A stretch of 42,972 bases of DNA. Source: an uncultured bacterium (GTDB taxonomy: Bacteria; Verrucomicrobiota; Kiritimatiellia; RFP12; CAIWXQ01). A program made the translations under genes and the position numbers. Below, in pieces: positions 26,196 to 35,076 of the stretch (positions within the stretch are counted from its first letter, which is position 1; each line of letters opens with the position of its first letter). The notes under the pieces are model-generated. The model saw nothing but the letters and a program-made list of their open reading frames with translations. It searched no databases and was not told the DNA's origin. The DNA lies in assembly GCA_903861045.1 (NCBI GenBank), contig CAIOST010000294.1, positions 1-42,972 on the forward strand, in the 5' to 3' direction.

Positions 26196-27421
26196 GTCTT
26201 TAATCCTGTCCCCTGTGCACGGGAGGCCATACCGGGCGACACGCAGAAAACCACTGTCAACCCCACCAGCATGAGCACAAACCCCGTCAGCACCAGCACC
26301 ACGCCGGGATCCCGTACCACCTGCAGCGAGGTCCAGGCGGGATCCTGCGGATTATACCCAGACTGATACAACGTATAGCCGCGATAGGAAAGTGGCGCAT
26401 TCACGCGCACCACGGCTTCCCGCACCACGACCCCGCCCTCCACTAGTTGCAGCGTGCTTGTAAAGGCTTTGATCTGCCGCGACCGCGGCGCAGCGCTCGC
26501 GCCCGCCGACACAAACCGGAACCGCAACGGATGCGCCGCCGCCCCCGCCCCATGCGCACCAAAATCCGGAAAGCGCGCAAAGACCCAATTGGTGCTGGTC
26601 GTCCCCCCCACGACCACCTGAAGTTGGAGCGCAGGGTTGTTCGGCTCGTCGGAGCGGCTGACCGCCTCCTGCACAGCGCCCCCAACCACCAGGTCCGGCA
26701 AATAGCGCAAGACTTGAATACGGCACGTATTCCCAGTCGTCGCCACCTCACCGGCGGGTGCCACCTCCCACGTCTGGTGCAGCGCGACGGGAAACTCGCG
26801 ACGCAGCGCCTGCTCCGGCCACTCCACCAGCAGCGTGCCAATGGTCCCCGCAACGACCGGCGCCGTGTGCATTTCAATCTCAAATTTCTGCAAGTGCACG
26901 GAAAACGGCAGCGGCCGTAAACCCTTGGGTCCCTCGTACTGAGAAACCAACTGATGCTCCCGGATTCCCAAGACCCCCTTCTCGCCCCAGAGCACCCGCA
27001 TCACCCCGCCCAGCAGCACCAGCAGAATGCTCACGTGGGTGACGAACGAGCCCAGCACCCGCAGACGGGCCGGGCCCGTGGCGCGCCGGATGGCACCGAA
27101 GCGTCGCGCCGTACAAGCCAGCAGGCTGGCCGCAAAAGCCACCAGCAGCCCCACAAACCACCAGGAGGAAAAAACGTGCGTCAGCCCCAGCACCGCCAGC
27201 ACCTGCATACGCCCCTGCGCGCCGGGGTTGACCGCCAGATAACGATCCACCTGTTCGCCCTGCGGCAACACAGACCCCACGATGCACGCCACGGCCAGTA
27301 ACAATACCACCGTCAAGGCAAAGCGGAACGAAGCCAGTCCGGCCAACAGATCCCGCAGGCCCGCCTGTGCCCCGCCGGCCGAGCCCTGCCCCTGGCTTGT
27401 ATTCTCAGTAGTGGTTGCCAT
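26192..27421 (-). CDS. resB: ResB/Ccs1 cytochrome c biogenesis protein
   Basis: A 409-residue protein with the ResB layout: two N-terminal spans (FRFALTVVLLLAVACIVGSVLPQG; HVFSSWWFVGLLVAFAASLL), a third span (VTHVSILLVLLGGVMRVLWG), a large periplasmic domain (about 160-365) and a last span (LVLTGFVLMLVGLTVVF). It keeps apocytochrome cysteines reduced and works with CcsA in system II maturation. The ATG at 27421 is preferred over one five codons upstream. A 248-bp gap separates it from the tetrahaem gene upstream; that gap holds short direct repeats of TTCGTGC near 27547. Confidence 0.92.
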   Translation of the reverse strand: MATTTENTSQGQGSAGGAQAGLRDLLAGLASFRFALTVVLLLAVACIVGSVLPQGEQVDRYLAVNPGAQGRMQVLAVLGLTHVFSSWWFVGLLVAFAASLLACTARRFGAIRRATGPARLRVLGSFVTHVSILLVLLGGVMRVLWGEKGVLGIREHQLVSQYEGPKGLRPLPFSVHLQKFEIEMHTAPVVAGTIGTLLVEWPEQALRREFPVALHQTWEVAPAGEVATTGNTCRIQVLRYLPDLVVGGAVQEAVSRSDEPNNPALQLQVVVGGTTSTNWVFARFPDFGAHGAGAAAHPLRFRFVSAGASAAPRSRQIKAFTSTLQLVEGGVVVREAVVRVNAPLSYRGYTLYQSGYNPQDPAWTSLQVVRDPGVVLVLTGFVLMLVGLTVVFCVSPGMASRAQGTGLKT

Positions 27422-27669
27422 GCTGCCTCTCGTCACGCATCCCGTTCCCTACGTAACGCGGGAGACATGAACCGTGCGCCGTCCGTGTTTTATAGGCCAT
27501 GCCTGCCAGCGCTGTACTTGCAGATTCTCCAACAAACAAAGCCAACTTCGTGCCCTTCGTGCTCTGCGTGGTGGAAACGCATGCTTTCGCTTCGCCACAA
27601 ACTAAAATCGCACCCAGCGGCTCAGCGGGTCCGCCCCTTGCGCGCCCCTTGCGCCTTTCTACTGTCTCC

Positions 27670-28251
27670 TTACTTCTTCGCATTCGGATTGCTGTGCTTG
27701 ATCTTCTCAGAAGCCTGCTCCACGTCAAAGCCCACCTTCTTGCCATCCTTGGTCGTGTAGCGATCGGCCTTCCAGGTGGGGGACTGCTCATTGTGACACT
27801 GCGCGCAGCTCTTAGTCGCCGGATCCACCATGCCCGCAGCCACGGCCTTGGCCTTGTCCTTCATCACCGCCATCGCCTTGTAATTCGCCCCGGCACCATG
27901 ACAGGACTCGCACGAGACGCCGTCGGCCACCGCCACTTTCTCAGACTTTACGCCCTCCGTCCCGGCATACGCCGTGGCGTGACACTTCAAGCACTTGCCA
28001 CTCTTCTGCGGATCATCCACGCCCACCTTGGCACCGACGGCTTTGGCTTCCGCCGAACCCAGCACCTCAAACGACTTGGCATGTCCACTGGCCTGCCACT
28101 TACCCGCCTGATCACCGTTCTCCGGCTTCTTATGGCACATCATGCACATCTTGGTCCCGACATAGGCGGCCTCCTCCGCTGCGCCCGCGACGCCTACGCC
28201 CACCCATAGAACCATACCCGCCGCCAAAGAAGCTTTGATCACAGTACGCAT
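27670..28251 (-). CDS. periplasmic tetrahaem cytochrome c
   Basis: A 193-residue protein with a signal peptide (MRTVIKASLAAGMVLWVGVGVAGA) and four CxxCH motifs: CMMCH, CLKCH, CESCH and CAQCH. The motif order, the YVGTKMCMMCHK opening and the VSCESCHGAG segment match the small cytochrome c554-like family that carries electrons in the periplasm. Inference: it shuttles between the CbcL-like quinol oxidase and the outer-membrane conduit. The start is the ATG at 28251; AGGGA lies about 13 bases upstream. It sits between the dodecahaem lipoprotein gene and resB. Confidence 0.9.
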   Translation of the reverse strand: MRTVIKASLAAGMVLWVGVGVAGAAEEAAYVGTKMCMMCHKKPENGDQAGKWQASGHAKSFEVLGSAEAKAVGAKVGVDDPQKSGKCLKCHATAYAGTEGVKSEKVAVADGVSCESCHGAGANYKAMAVMKDKAKAVAAGMVDPATKSCAQCHNEQSPTWKADRYTTKDGKKVGFDVEQASEKIKHSNPNAKK

Positions 28252-28346
28252 AACGTGCACCAGTCCCTTTTTTGAACACACACTGATCGATCATCGGCTA
28301 CCACCGGTCAGGTCAACCTATCAGAAGCAAAACCGTCGCCGCCACA

Positions 28347-29303
28347 TCAATCAATCGGTGAACCCGGATAATGACAATCCGAACAGTTGTTGCTGAACCG
28401 GTCATGCAGACTCGAACGGTTGGCCTGATGCTGCGAAAGGATGTTGCCGCCCTCATGACACGCGGCGCAGCTATTCTGGACCGCCGGCCCTTCATGGCAG
28501 GAGTAGCAATGGTTGCGGCGCCAGCTGGCGTTGTGAGTACGCGGTCTGGTCTCCTCGTGGCAGGCGACACAGGAATCCTGCTGGTGACACACGAGGCACC
28601 GCTCCCGATCAAAGGCCGCCTGACTGCCGTGCGTTTTTAGGCGCCACATGGTGTTGTGCGTCCGAGGCTTCTCGGTCTCATGACACTCCCGACAACTATC
28701 CGGGGTGTGGCAAACCGTGCAGGCGTTGTCCGGTTGCGTGCCGAGCGGGCCATGCAGTTTCTTCCAATTTCCACGATGGCTGGGAGGCGGCGTCCGCCGG
28801 TCGAGGTCCGTATGACAAGCGCTGCACTCCAACCCCCAACGATGCGCCTGCTCGCGGATCCCGACATTGACCTTGCGCGTCATCTCCGGCACATAGTCCA
28901 ACCCCTTGGCCAGAAATGCGCCATGGCAATCGGCGCAGCGATTCGACGTCGCGGCGGTATGCACGAACAGGCTTATGGCTGGCACGGTCGGGGCATTGGA
29001 CGATGTCACGGGCCCTAGTTCCTTCAGATTCTTCAGATGGCACTTGCCACAGGTCGTGGCGGCAATGGTCGTGGTCTCCACCCAATCGCCGTGGCACTCC
29101 TTACATTCAGCGTGGGTCAGGCCGGAAAAGTTTCCGTCCTTGATCTTGCCATGGCAATCCCCACACGCCATGCCACTATCCTTGACGTGCAGGTTGTGGC
29201 TAAACTTGAGCGTGTAGCCGTTCTCCTTGTCACACCCGGACACCAGGGCCCATACCAGCAGCAGACCCGCCGCAGACCGTAGAACTGTTCTTGCTTGTGT
29301 CAT
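28347..29303 (-). CDS. dodecahaem c-type lipoprotein
   Basis: A 318-residue protein with a lipoprotein signal ending in LVSGC (C24) and twelve CxxCH motifs: CGDCH, CKECH, CGKCH, CADCH, CSACH, CTVCH, CRECH, CLVCH, CVACH, CYSCH, CAACH and CSDCH. That is one haem per 25 residues of mature protein, as in nanowire-like electron-transfer cytochromes of porin complexes. Residue +2 after the lipid cysteine is Asp, which in E. coli keeps lipoproteins in the inner membrane; whether this holds here is unknown. The ATG at 29303 follows the porin stop by two bases; a TTG two codons upstream is an alternative. It is likely the periplasmic wire of the conduit. Confidence 0.9.
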   Translation of the reverse strand: MTQARTVLRSAAGLLLVWALVSGCDKENGYTLKFSHNLHVKDSGMACGDCHGKIKDGNFSGLTHAECKECHGDWVETTTIAATTCGKCHLKNLKELGPVTSSNAPTVPAISLFVHTAATSNRCADCHGAFLAKGLDYVPEMTRKVNVGIREQAHRWGLECSACHTDLDRRTPPPSHRGNWKKLHGPLGTQPDNACTVCHTPDSCRECHETEKPRTHNTMWRLKTHGSQAAFDRERCLVCHQQDSCVACHEETRPRTHNASWRRNHCYSCHEGPAVQNSCAACHEGGNILSQHQANRSSLHDRFSNNCSDCHYPGSPID

Positions 29304-29305
29304 GT

Positions 29306-30790
29306 TCAAAACTTCACCTCAGCCGATGCACGAGCCCAGACGCCCAGCGCCGAAACCGCTTTGTCGTTCTCAAGGTCACACTGCGCCCGTAGCGTCAGAC
29401 ACCTCGTTACACTCCACTTTGCCCGCACGAAGTAGGTCACGGCGTAGGGCGAAGTCTCGCTGGTGCCATCCGGGCCAATCTTGGCATGTCCGCCATCGGC
29501 AATGTACGTGAAGTCCGTGTTGTAATTATACGAGTAGGCCGCATACTCACAGCCGGTGCCAATTTCCCAGACTTTCGGTTTGCGGTAGGTCACTTCCCCG
29601 CTCAGCCCCACAAACTTGTCTCCGCCCGACACATCCCAGTACTGCAGCGAAAGCGAGGAACTGAGCACGCGGTTAGGGTCATACATCAGGGTCAAGTCAT
29701 AATCGCTATAGCTGCGATTGCTGAAATCGTCGGGACCATTGCCGCCGCCATCCGCCATGCGATACGAAACGCCGGGCGAAAGCGAAACCGTGCGCGTGAT
29801 GGCCTGCGAGAGCCGGGCATAGTACATCGAGTAGGGATCTTCTTTGCCCAGCAGCTGCGCCAGCGGCGAATAGGCCCGGGTCGACGCATCGCACGCACCC
29901 CAGCGGCTGCCGCCCACAAACAGCGACGTATCGCCATCAGGTGTCATGCCGGACAGATCGAGGCTGCCATTGCGGAACTGGTCGTTGAGCACGGAAAGTC
30001 GACCGCGCGCCTGCACCCCGGTGATGAGCTCCTGGCGCATATCCGCAAAGTAGTTGCGGTCACAGCCGCTCTCCTCGCTATTGCCGCCGTATTGCGCATA
30101 CGTGAAGCGGGTCCGGTTCCCCTCCCACGGGGTGCCAACCAGTGACGCACCCAAGGCGACCGTGCTGGCCTCCGTCGCATAGTGACTGACCGGCGCGCCC
30201 ACATAAACCCGCCCGCCCAAGTCCCGGTTCTCAAACAGGATGGCCTGGGCACCATCAATCGTCAGATAATCGGCCACATCGACATACTGTCGTCCCAACC
30301 GCAACTTCAGATCGTCCGGCTTATCATGAACATCCAAATACCCTTGCAGGATGCGACTTTCCGTTACCCCCGCGCCATCATTCAGACCGTGGAAGGTCGC
30401 AGAATCTTCCAGCCCCTGGCGCATGCGCCCGGAGAAATAGAAATCAGCCAGCCCTTGCTGCAGGTTGTGACCGGCCGCCGACCAGGACCCGTACAGATTT
30501 GAGTTGTGTTCATCGCCGAGGCTGCGGTAGTCGTACTCCACGCGTACGCGTCCGCTGTACGACGCGGGCTTCTCCGCAGATAGCGCGGCCCCTGCGGCTG
30601 CAGGTACCGCCAGCGTGTTCGTGGGCGCGACCAGTGTATTCGTAGGCGCGACCGCCGCCTCCGCGCTGCGGCCCGCAACCGGGAACAGGCAAGCCGACGC
30701 CGCCAGCAGCGCCAACCCCAACCACCGGCTACGCACCGCGCCAGCCCGTCCCTGTTGAAACCCCCGTCCCAAACTTGGCAACTCTCTCAT
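29306..30790 (-). CDS. outer-membrane beta-barrel of the cytochrome conduit
   Basis: A 494-residue protein with a signal peptide (WLGLALLAASACLFPVAGRSAEA), a short Ala/Pro/Thr linker containing the direct repeat APTNTLVAPTNTL, and then alternating amphipathic strands to the end (for example YSGRVRVEYDYRSLG, LKLRLGRQYVDVAD). It finishes in ASAEVKF: the C-terminal Phe is the outer-membrane assembly signal. Placement between two multihaem cytochrome genes suggests it sheathes a cytochrome, like MtrB or OmbB, though it is smaller than MtrB (about 700 residues) and no sequence identity is claimed. The ATG at 30790 follows AAAGGG; an ATG at 30817 is possible. Confidence 0.78.
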   Translation of the reverse strand: MRELPSLGRGFQQGRAGAVRSRWLGLALLAASACLFPVAGRSAEAAVAPTNTLVAPTNTLAVPAAAGAALSAEKPASYSGRVRVEYDYRSLGDEHNSNLYGSWSAAGHNLQQGLADFYFSGRMRQGLEDSATFHGLNDGAGVTESRILQGYLDVHDKPDDLKLRLGRQYVDVADYLTIDGAQAILFENRDLGGRVYVGAPVSHYATEASTVALGASLVGTPWEGNRTRFTYAQYGGNSEESGCDRNYFADMRQELITGVQARGRLSVLNDQFRNGSLDLSGMTPDGDTSLFVGGSRWGACDASTRAYSPLAQLLGKEDPYSMYYARLSQAITRTVSLSPGVSYRMADGGGNGPDDFSNRSYSDYDLTLMYDPNRVLSSSLSLQYWDVSGGDKFVGLSGEVTYRKPKVWEIGTGCEYAAYSYNYNTDFTYIADGGHAKIGPDGTSETSPYAVTYFVRAKWSVTRCLTLRAQCDLENDKAVSALGVWARASAEVKF

Positions 30791-30875
30791 CGGCCGGCAG
30801 CCCTTTCGGTGCTCCATGCATTACAAAAACCTGCCGTGCGCCACGGCAACCCGTACCGCACCACCTGCACATCCC

Positions 30876-33800
30876 TCACGGCGTAGTCGCCCGGAAGAAT
30901 CGCTGCGTGGCGTCGCGATACGAAATCAACTGATAGTTCCAGCCATTCGTGGAAATCACCGGCGCCTCCAGATCCGTCCAAGTATCCCCCAACGCCGAAA
31001 CGGCTTGGAACTTGACGCTGTTCACGGCGTTTGTGGGGCGATACGCCAGTTCGAGAGCCGGCAGTAGGACGATCTGATTCCCATCCCCCGTCTGCGCACT
31101 CACATCCACCGGGCCCGCGCCGACCTGCAACGGCGACGACCCACCCACCGCAGGCTGCCGGGTCCCACTACTGCCACTCGCACCATCAGCCATCGAACTG
31201 CTACCGGCCGCGCCGCTGGCCGCGTCACCGCCACCCCCGCCACCACTGGATCCCGCGACACCAGACGCGGACGACGGGCTCGACATGCCAGCCGGCACCA
31301 GACCCGAGCCGTAGGGCGAGGGCGTAGCGCCACCCAGCGCCGCAATGGTGGCGCGCAAGACGGACTTCGTATAGTTCGGATTATGCACGCCCAGGCTGGC
31401 GTCCTCACTGAAATAGGTCCAGTTGAAATACGCGGCGCGTTGCGCCAAGCCCGCCCGTGTAACGGCATTGGTAATCAGGGCCGTATTGATGCGGAAGCCG
31501 GTATTCGTCGGGTCCAACAACTTGGCCACCTGATAGAGCAGGTTGCTGACTTCCTCCTGGCAGCTCACCAGGTTGGTGGTAAAGATCTGGCCGCCAAAGG
31601 TGAAATTGGTCACCGTGCCGTGGCAGGGCGCGCAGCGCTCCGTCAGGAAGGGGGCGGAACCGCGGCCGGGCGGCACCGTCCCATCCGTCGGATCCATCCA
31701 GCCGAGCGTAAATGTATGCCCGCCCACATGCCCCACCTTATCCGAGACCAACCCGGCCGGCGTAGCCGGCATGTGACACCCGACGCACGTATCCGGCACC
31801 TGCGCATGGGGCGACGGCGACGGCATCTTGAGGCCGAACTCGTAGGCATTCTGCCCGAAGAGCAAATCTGCCTGCGTGCTATGATGCGCGCCGCGAGATG
31901 TTGGAATCGTGATCGAAACGACGTTCGTCGCCGAGTTGCGTTCATGGTGGCAGGAGACGCAAATCATCCCGTCACCCGCGTTGGTCACAACGTACCCATT
32001 CATGAGCGTATAGCTCGGAATGTTCCGCAACTGGTGCGAGCCCATCCCCATGCTGTGCGGGTCGTGGCAGGCCGCGCAGGTGACCCCCTCGTTATACGTA
32101 CCACGCGTAGTGACGACCGCATTGGAATAGGAAATCCCGGGGTCATTCACGTCGAGGAACCCCTTGGTGGAATGGCATTGGCCGCAGGAGTTGAGCGTAT
32201 TGCCAGAGCGGAACGATCCGCCCCCGGCCGAAGCCCCGGCCTTGCCGCGGGCGTGCCAGGTCTGGCCCCACTCGGCCACCTGGTTCGTGTGGCATTGGCC
32301 GCAGTTGTTCGCGCTCAGCGAAATGGTGATCATGTTGGTGTTGCCACTGCTCATGATGTGCCGCCATCCGGCCCCGTGACAATTTTCGCACTGCACGTTG
32401 GTCAGCGGCTTCAGCGCGGCCGGTATCGTCTTCAAGTTATGGAGGTCGGTGGCGTGTGCCGTACTCTCGAACTTGCTAGCCTTGTCAGGGTGACACAGGT
32501 AACAGGTATCCTTCCCCTTATAGAGCGAGCCGTAGACCGTCTGCGTGGCTGTGACCACCACGCCAGGTGCCGGCAGCACGCTATTCGTCCACGTAAGCGT
32601 CGCGACCACCACGTAATCACCGTTATTGTTGGTACCCACCGCATCCGGCACCAGCATGCGCCGTCCGGCAATGTCATAGGCGAGCGTGTCGCCATAGTCG
32701 GCACAGGGGACATTGGCGGTCAGCGGGCTGGCCTTGAGCACGCTCGGGCCGGCCGATCCGTTCGCCCAATGACTCAATGTCCACGTAACGCTGCCGAAAT
32801 AGTTGCTCGCGCCTTTCGTGATCAGCGCTTCCAGATAGGCCGGTTCACCGAGCCCCACGTTCGGCCCGCCGGGCGACCGCTGCGTGGTAGACGGCAGGCC
32901 GTACTGCGCAACATCAACCGGAGTCACCGGACGGAACGCAATCCTGAACGCCCCAAGCACGCTCAGCTTCGCCACCGCACTGGTTACACTGCCCGCCGAA
33001 TTACTGACAATCACGCTATATCTGGCGCCGTTGTCACTCAGTACTGCATTGCCCGTGGTGTACGCCGCAGCGGTCGCGCCGGAAACATTTACACCGTTCT
33101 TGCGCCATTGATACAACAGGGGTGCACCACTGGCCGCCACCGTAAAGGTCGCTTTCGTCCCCGCGACCACAATCTGGTCCGCTGGCTGCGTAGTGATAGC
33201 CGGCGCCACCGCCGTCGCTACGGTAAGCACGGCAACGGTGCTGGTCGCCATGCCTTGGCTGTTGCTCACGATTACACTATAGTTCCGACCCTGGAACGCC
33301 GGCGTCAAGCGCGGCGTGGTGTAGGAGGCGCTCGTCGTACCCGCACCCGATATTTTGATACCATTCGTGTACCACTGATACGTCAGCGGCGCGTTGGAGG
33401 CCGTCACCGTAAAGGTCGTGGTATAGCCGCTATAGCCGGTCGTATTCATCGGCTGCGCGACGATCACCGGGGCGAGCGTCGGTAGCACGGTCAGGGTCAC
33501 GGTGCTGCTGGTCAACCAGCCGACCGCGTTAGACACAATCACGCTGACGAGCGTACCGTTAGCGCTTAGCGTCAGGTTGGAGAGCGTGCAGGTGGCATTC
33601 GTCGCGACCACACTGGCAACGGGGATGCCATTGGTCCGCCATTGGTACTGTAGCGTGGCGCTGCTGAGCGCCGCCACGGAGAAGGTCGCATGATAGCCCA
33701 CGTACGCGGTGGTGTTTTGCGGCTGGGTCGTGATCCGCGGATCGATGTCCGCGTACGCCGCGTGCGCGCTCCCGGCCCCCAGCAGGGCCAGCGCCAAGGC

Positions 33801-33881
33801 GAGCGCCCAAGGGCCGCGCTGATCTCGCGCACAATGCGCAGGCCGACGCCACAACTTCATCAGGCTAAAACCGTTCTTCAT
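30876..33881 (-). CDS. secreted octahaem cytochrome c with three Ig-like domains
   Basis: A 1001-residue protein: signal peptide (to about residue 42, GSAHAAYA), three Ig-like repeats (about 45-310), each with the QPxN/D...YQW(R/Y)xNG pattern, a beta-rich linker, then a haem domain (about 470-790) with eight CxxCH motifs: CYLCH, CENCH, CGQCH, CGQCH, CAACH, CVSCH, CVGCH and CAPCH. A Gly/Ser-rich spacer (about 880-935) precedes a C-terminal beta module ending in QRFFRATTP. The Ig repeats suggest a cell-surface location, reaching outward or binding a partner or mineral. It is the first gene of the leftward operon. The ATG at 33881 has AAGGA upstream; longer frames lack a signal peptide at the N-terminus. 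Confidence 0.85.
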   Translation of the reverse strand: MKNGFSLMKLWRRPAHCARDQRGPWALALALALLGAGSAHAAYADIDPRITTQPQNTTAYVGYHATFSVAALSSATLQYQWRTNGIPVASVVATNATCTLSNLTLSANGTLVSVIVSNAVGWLTSSTVTLTVLPTLAPVIVAQPMNTTGYSGYTTTFTVTASNAPLTYQWYTNGIKISGAGTTSASYTTPRLTPAFQGRNYSVIVSNSQGMATSTVAVLTVATAVAPAITTQPADQIVVAGTKATFTVAASGAPLLYQWRKNGVNVSGATAAAYTTGNAVLSDNGARYSVIVSNSAGSVTSAVAKLSVLGAFRIAFRPVTPVDVAQYGLPSTTQRSPGGPNVGLGEPAYLEALITKGASNYFGSVTWTLSHWANGSAGPSVLKASPLTANVPCADYGDTLAYDIAGRRMLVPDAVGTNNNGDYVVVATLTWTNSVLPAPGVVVTATQTVYGSLYKGKDTCYLCHPDKASKFESTAHATDLHNLKTIPAALKPLTNVQCENCHGAGWRHIMSSGNTNMITISLSANNCGQCHTNQVAEWGQTWHARGKAGASAGGGSFRSGNTLNSCGQCHSTKGFLDVNDPGISYSNAVVTTRGTYNEGVTCAACHDPHSMGMGSHQLRNIPSYTLMNGYVVTNAGDGMICVSCHHERNSATNVVSITIPTSRGAHHSTQADLLFGQNAYEFGLKMPSPSPHAQVPDTCVGCHMPATPAGLVSDKVGHVGGHTFTLGWMDPTDGTVPPGRGSAPFLTERCAPCHGTVTNFTFGGQIFTTNLVSCQEEVSNLLYQVAKLLDPTNTGFRINTALITNAVTRAGLAQRAAYFNWTYFSEDASLGVHNPNYTKSVLRATIAALGGATPSPYGSGLVPAGMSSPSSASGVAGSSGGGGGGDAASGAAGSSSMADGASGSSGTRQPAVGGSSPLQVGAGPVDVSAQTGDGNQIVLLPALELAYRPTNAVNSVKFQAVSALGDTWTDLEAPVISTNGWNYQLISYRDATQRFFRATTP

Positions 33882-33991
33882 GGATTGATAGATCCTTATG
33901 CACCACTGCGTGCCCATCGTGGAACCTGCACCCGGTCCGGCGACCCAGCCGTACCCATGCACGGCGCCAGACCCATGGTTGCGTGCGAAAT

Positions 33992-34020
33992 ACTATGGCA
34001 TATTTCCTGATTTGGCGCAA
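33992..34020 (-). promoter_or_regulatory. candidate promoter of the cytochrome operon
   Basis: On the minus strand, TTGCGC (34020-34015), 17 bases, then CATAGT (33997-33992). Both boxes deviate from consensus. It would give a leader of about 105 bases before the octahaem cytochrome gene. The 348-bp divergent gap to hemX also contains the inverted repeat at 34131-34191. Confidence 0.3.
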
Positions 34021-34130
34021 ACCGGACAAATCTACGGATACTTGAACGGCAGGTTACCAGGGGCAATGCTTCCTTGAACCGCAGCAAGCGCCGGAGTACC
34101 ATATTTGCCGGTTGAACGGCGCCCTATGCG

Positions 34131-34191
34131 GTAGGATCCTGTCGGCACAAACCTGGTGCGCATCGGGGAGCCAAGCCCGACAGGCTCCTAC
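34131..34191. repeat. 15-bp inverted repeat upstream of the haem operon
   Basis: GTAGGATCCTGTCGG (34131-34145) and CCGACAGGCTCCTAC (34177-34191) pair with one mismatch around a 31-base loop. It lies 38 bases before the GTG of the first haem gene. It resembles a dispersed REP-type element, but a regulatory hairpin cannot be excluded. Confidence 0.55.
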
Positions 34192-34229
34192 GGCAGGCTG
34201 GGCCCGGCGGCCGTGCGGAGGATCGGAAC

Positions 34230-35072
34230 GTGGATACGGAACGAATCATGGCCGCGCTGGGGCTCGCATGCTATGCCGCCTCGTCGCTACTGGCCCTGCG
34301 CGCATTGCTGGGCGAGCGGCCGCGCAGTGAACGCACCTCCCTGGCCTGTCTGGCCGCGGGCTGGGTGGCCTTTGCCGGCGTGCTCACGGGCCGCGCCGTG
34401 CAATCCGACGGCATCCCAGCCTTCAACGCCTTTGAAGCGCTGACCTGCTATGCCCTGGCGCTTTCCGCCGCCTATCTGCTGTTAATGCTCACACGGCCCA
34501 TCCGCGGCATTGGCAGCCTGCTGATTCCGTATGTTTCGGTGGTGCTCCTGGGCGGACTGCCCGGCCTGCACGTCCAAGCCGGCGCTCCGCCCGCTATCCA
34601 GGACGTCTGGCTGGCGTTGCATGTGCTCCTGGCGTTTGCGGCGTATGCGCTGCTCAGCCTCGCCAGCGTGCTGGCCGCCGCCTACCTCGTACAGGACCGC
34701 AACCTGAAGCACAAGCTGTTCGGCCGGGTTTGGGAACGACTCCCCTCGCTAGAAAAACTCGACCACCACATGGGGTGGCTCCTCGGACTGGGGTTCCTGC
34801 TGCTGACCGGCGCCATCCTGCTGGGCATTACGCAAATCTGGCGCCACAGCGGCGGCGAAGAGTGGCTCACGGATCCGAAAGTCGGCGCCACCGCCGTAAC
34901 CTGGATTCTGTTCGCCGTGCTGGTCCACATGCGGGCCAGCGCGGGCCGCCATGGCCGCTCCATGGCCGTGGTCACCGTCGCAGGGCTGCTCTGCCTGCTG
35001 TTTGCCTTTATTGGCGTGCACCTCGTAACCAACAGCGTGCACAGTTTTGTCGGCATTCTTCCAGCGAATTAA
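34230..35072 (+). CDS. HemX/CcsA-like membrane protein
   Basis: A 280-residue protein with eight predicted spans, of the cytochrome c assembly/HemX superfamily. Conserved histidines occur in WLALHVLLAFAAYALL, AVLVHMRA and IGVHLVTNSVHSF. The WWD haem motif of true CcsA is not kept: the corresponding segment reads WLTDPKVGATAVTW. Families of this kind next to hemA (HemX) influence glutamyl-tRNA reductase level or haem handling; this protein more likely does that than form the system II lyase, for which a complete ccsA exists at 25392-26195. The GTG start at 34230 has GGAGG eight bases upstream. hemA follows after four bases. Confidence 0.8.
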   Translation: MDTERIMAALGLACYAASSLLALRALLGERPRSERTSLACLAAGWVAFAGVLTGRAVQSDGIPAFNAFEALTCYALALSAAYLLLMLTRPIRGIGSLLIPYVSVVLLGGLPGLHVQAGAPPAIQDVWLALHVLLAFAAYALLSLASVLAAAYLVQDRNLKHKLFGRVWERLPSLEKLDHHMGWLLGLGFLLLTGAILLGITQIWRHSGGEEWLTDPKVGATAVTWILFAVLVHMRASAGRHGRSMAVVTVAGLLCLLFAFIGVHLVTNSVHSFVGILPAN

Positions 35073-35076
35073 CGTC

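Noticed and set aside
27437-27669. Small gene between the tetrahaem cytochrome and resB
   Set aside because: The frame present is dominated by short TTCGTGC direct repeats and has no plausible ribosome binding site.
31383-33485. A 700-codon open frame antisense to the octahaem cytochrome
   Set aside because: Arg/His/Gly-rich sequence without domains, opposite a gene with eight haem motifs and three Ig repeats.
34230-35072. A second system II haem lyase (CcsA)
   Set aside because: The WWD haem motif is not preserved and the gene is coupled to hemA, so the HemX-type assignment is preferred.
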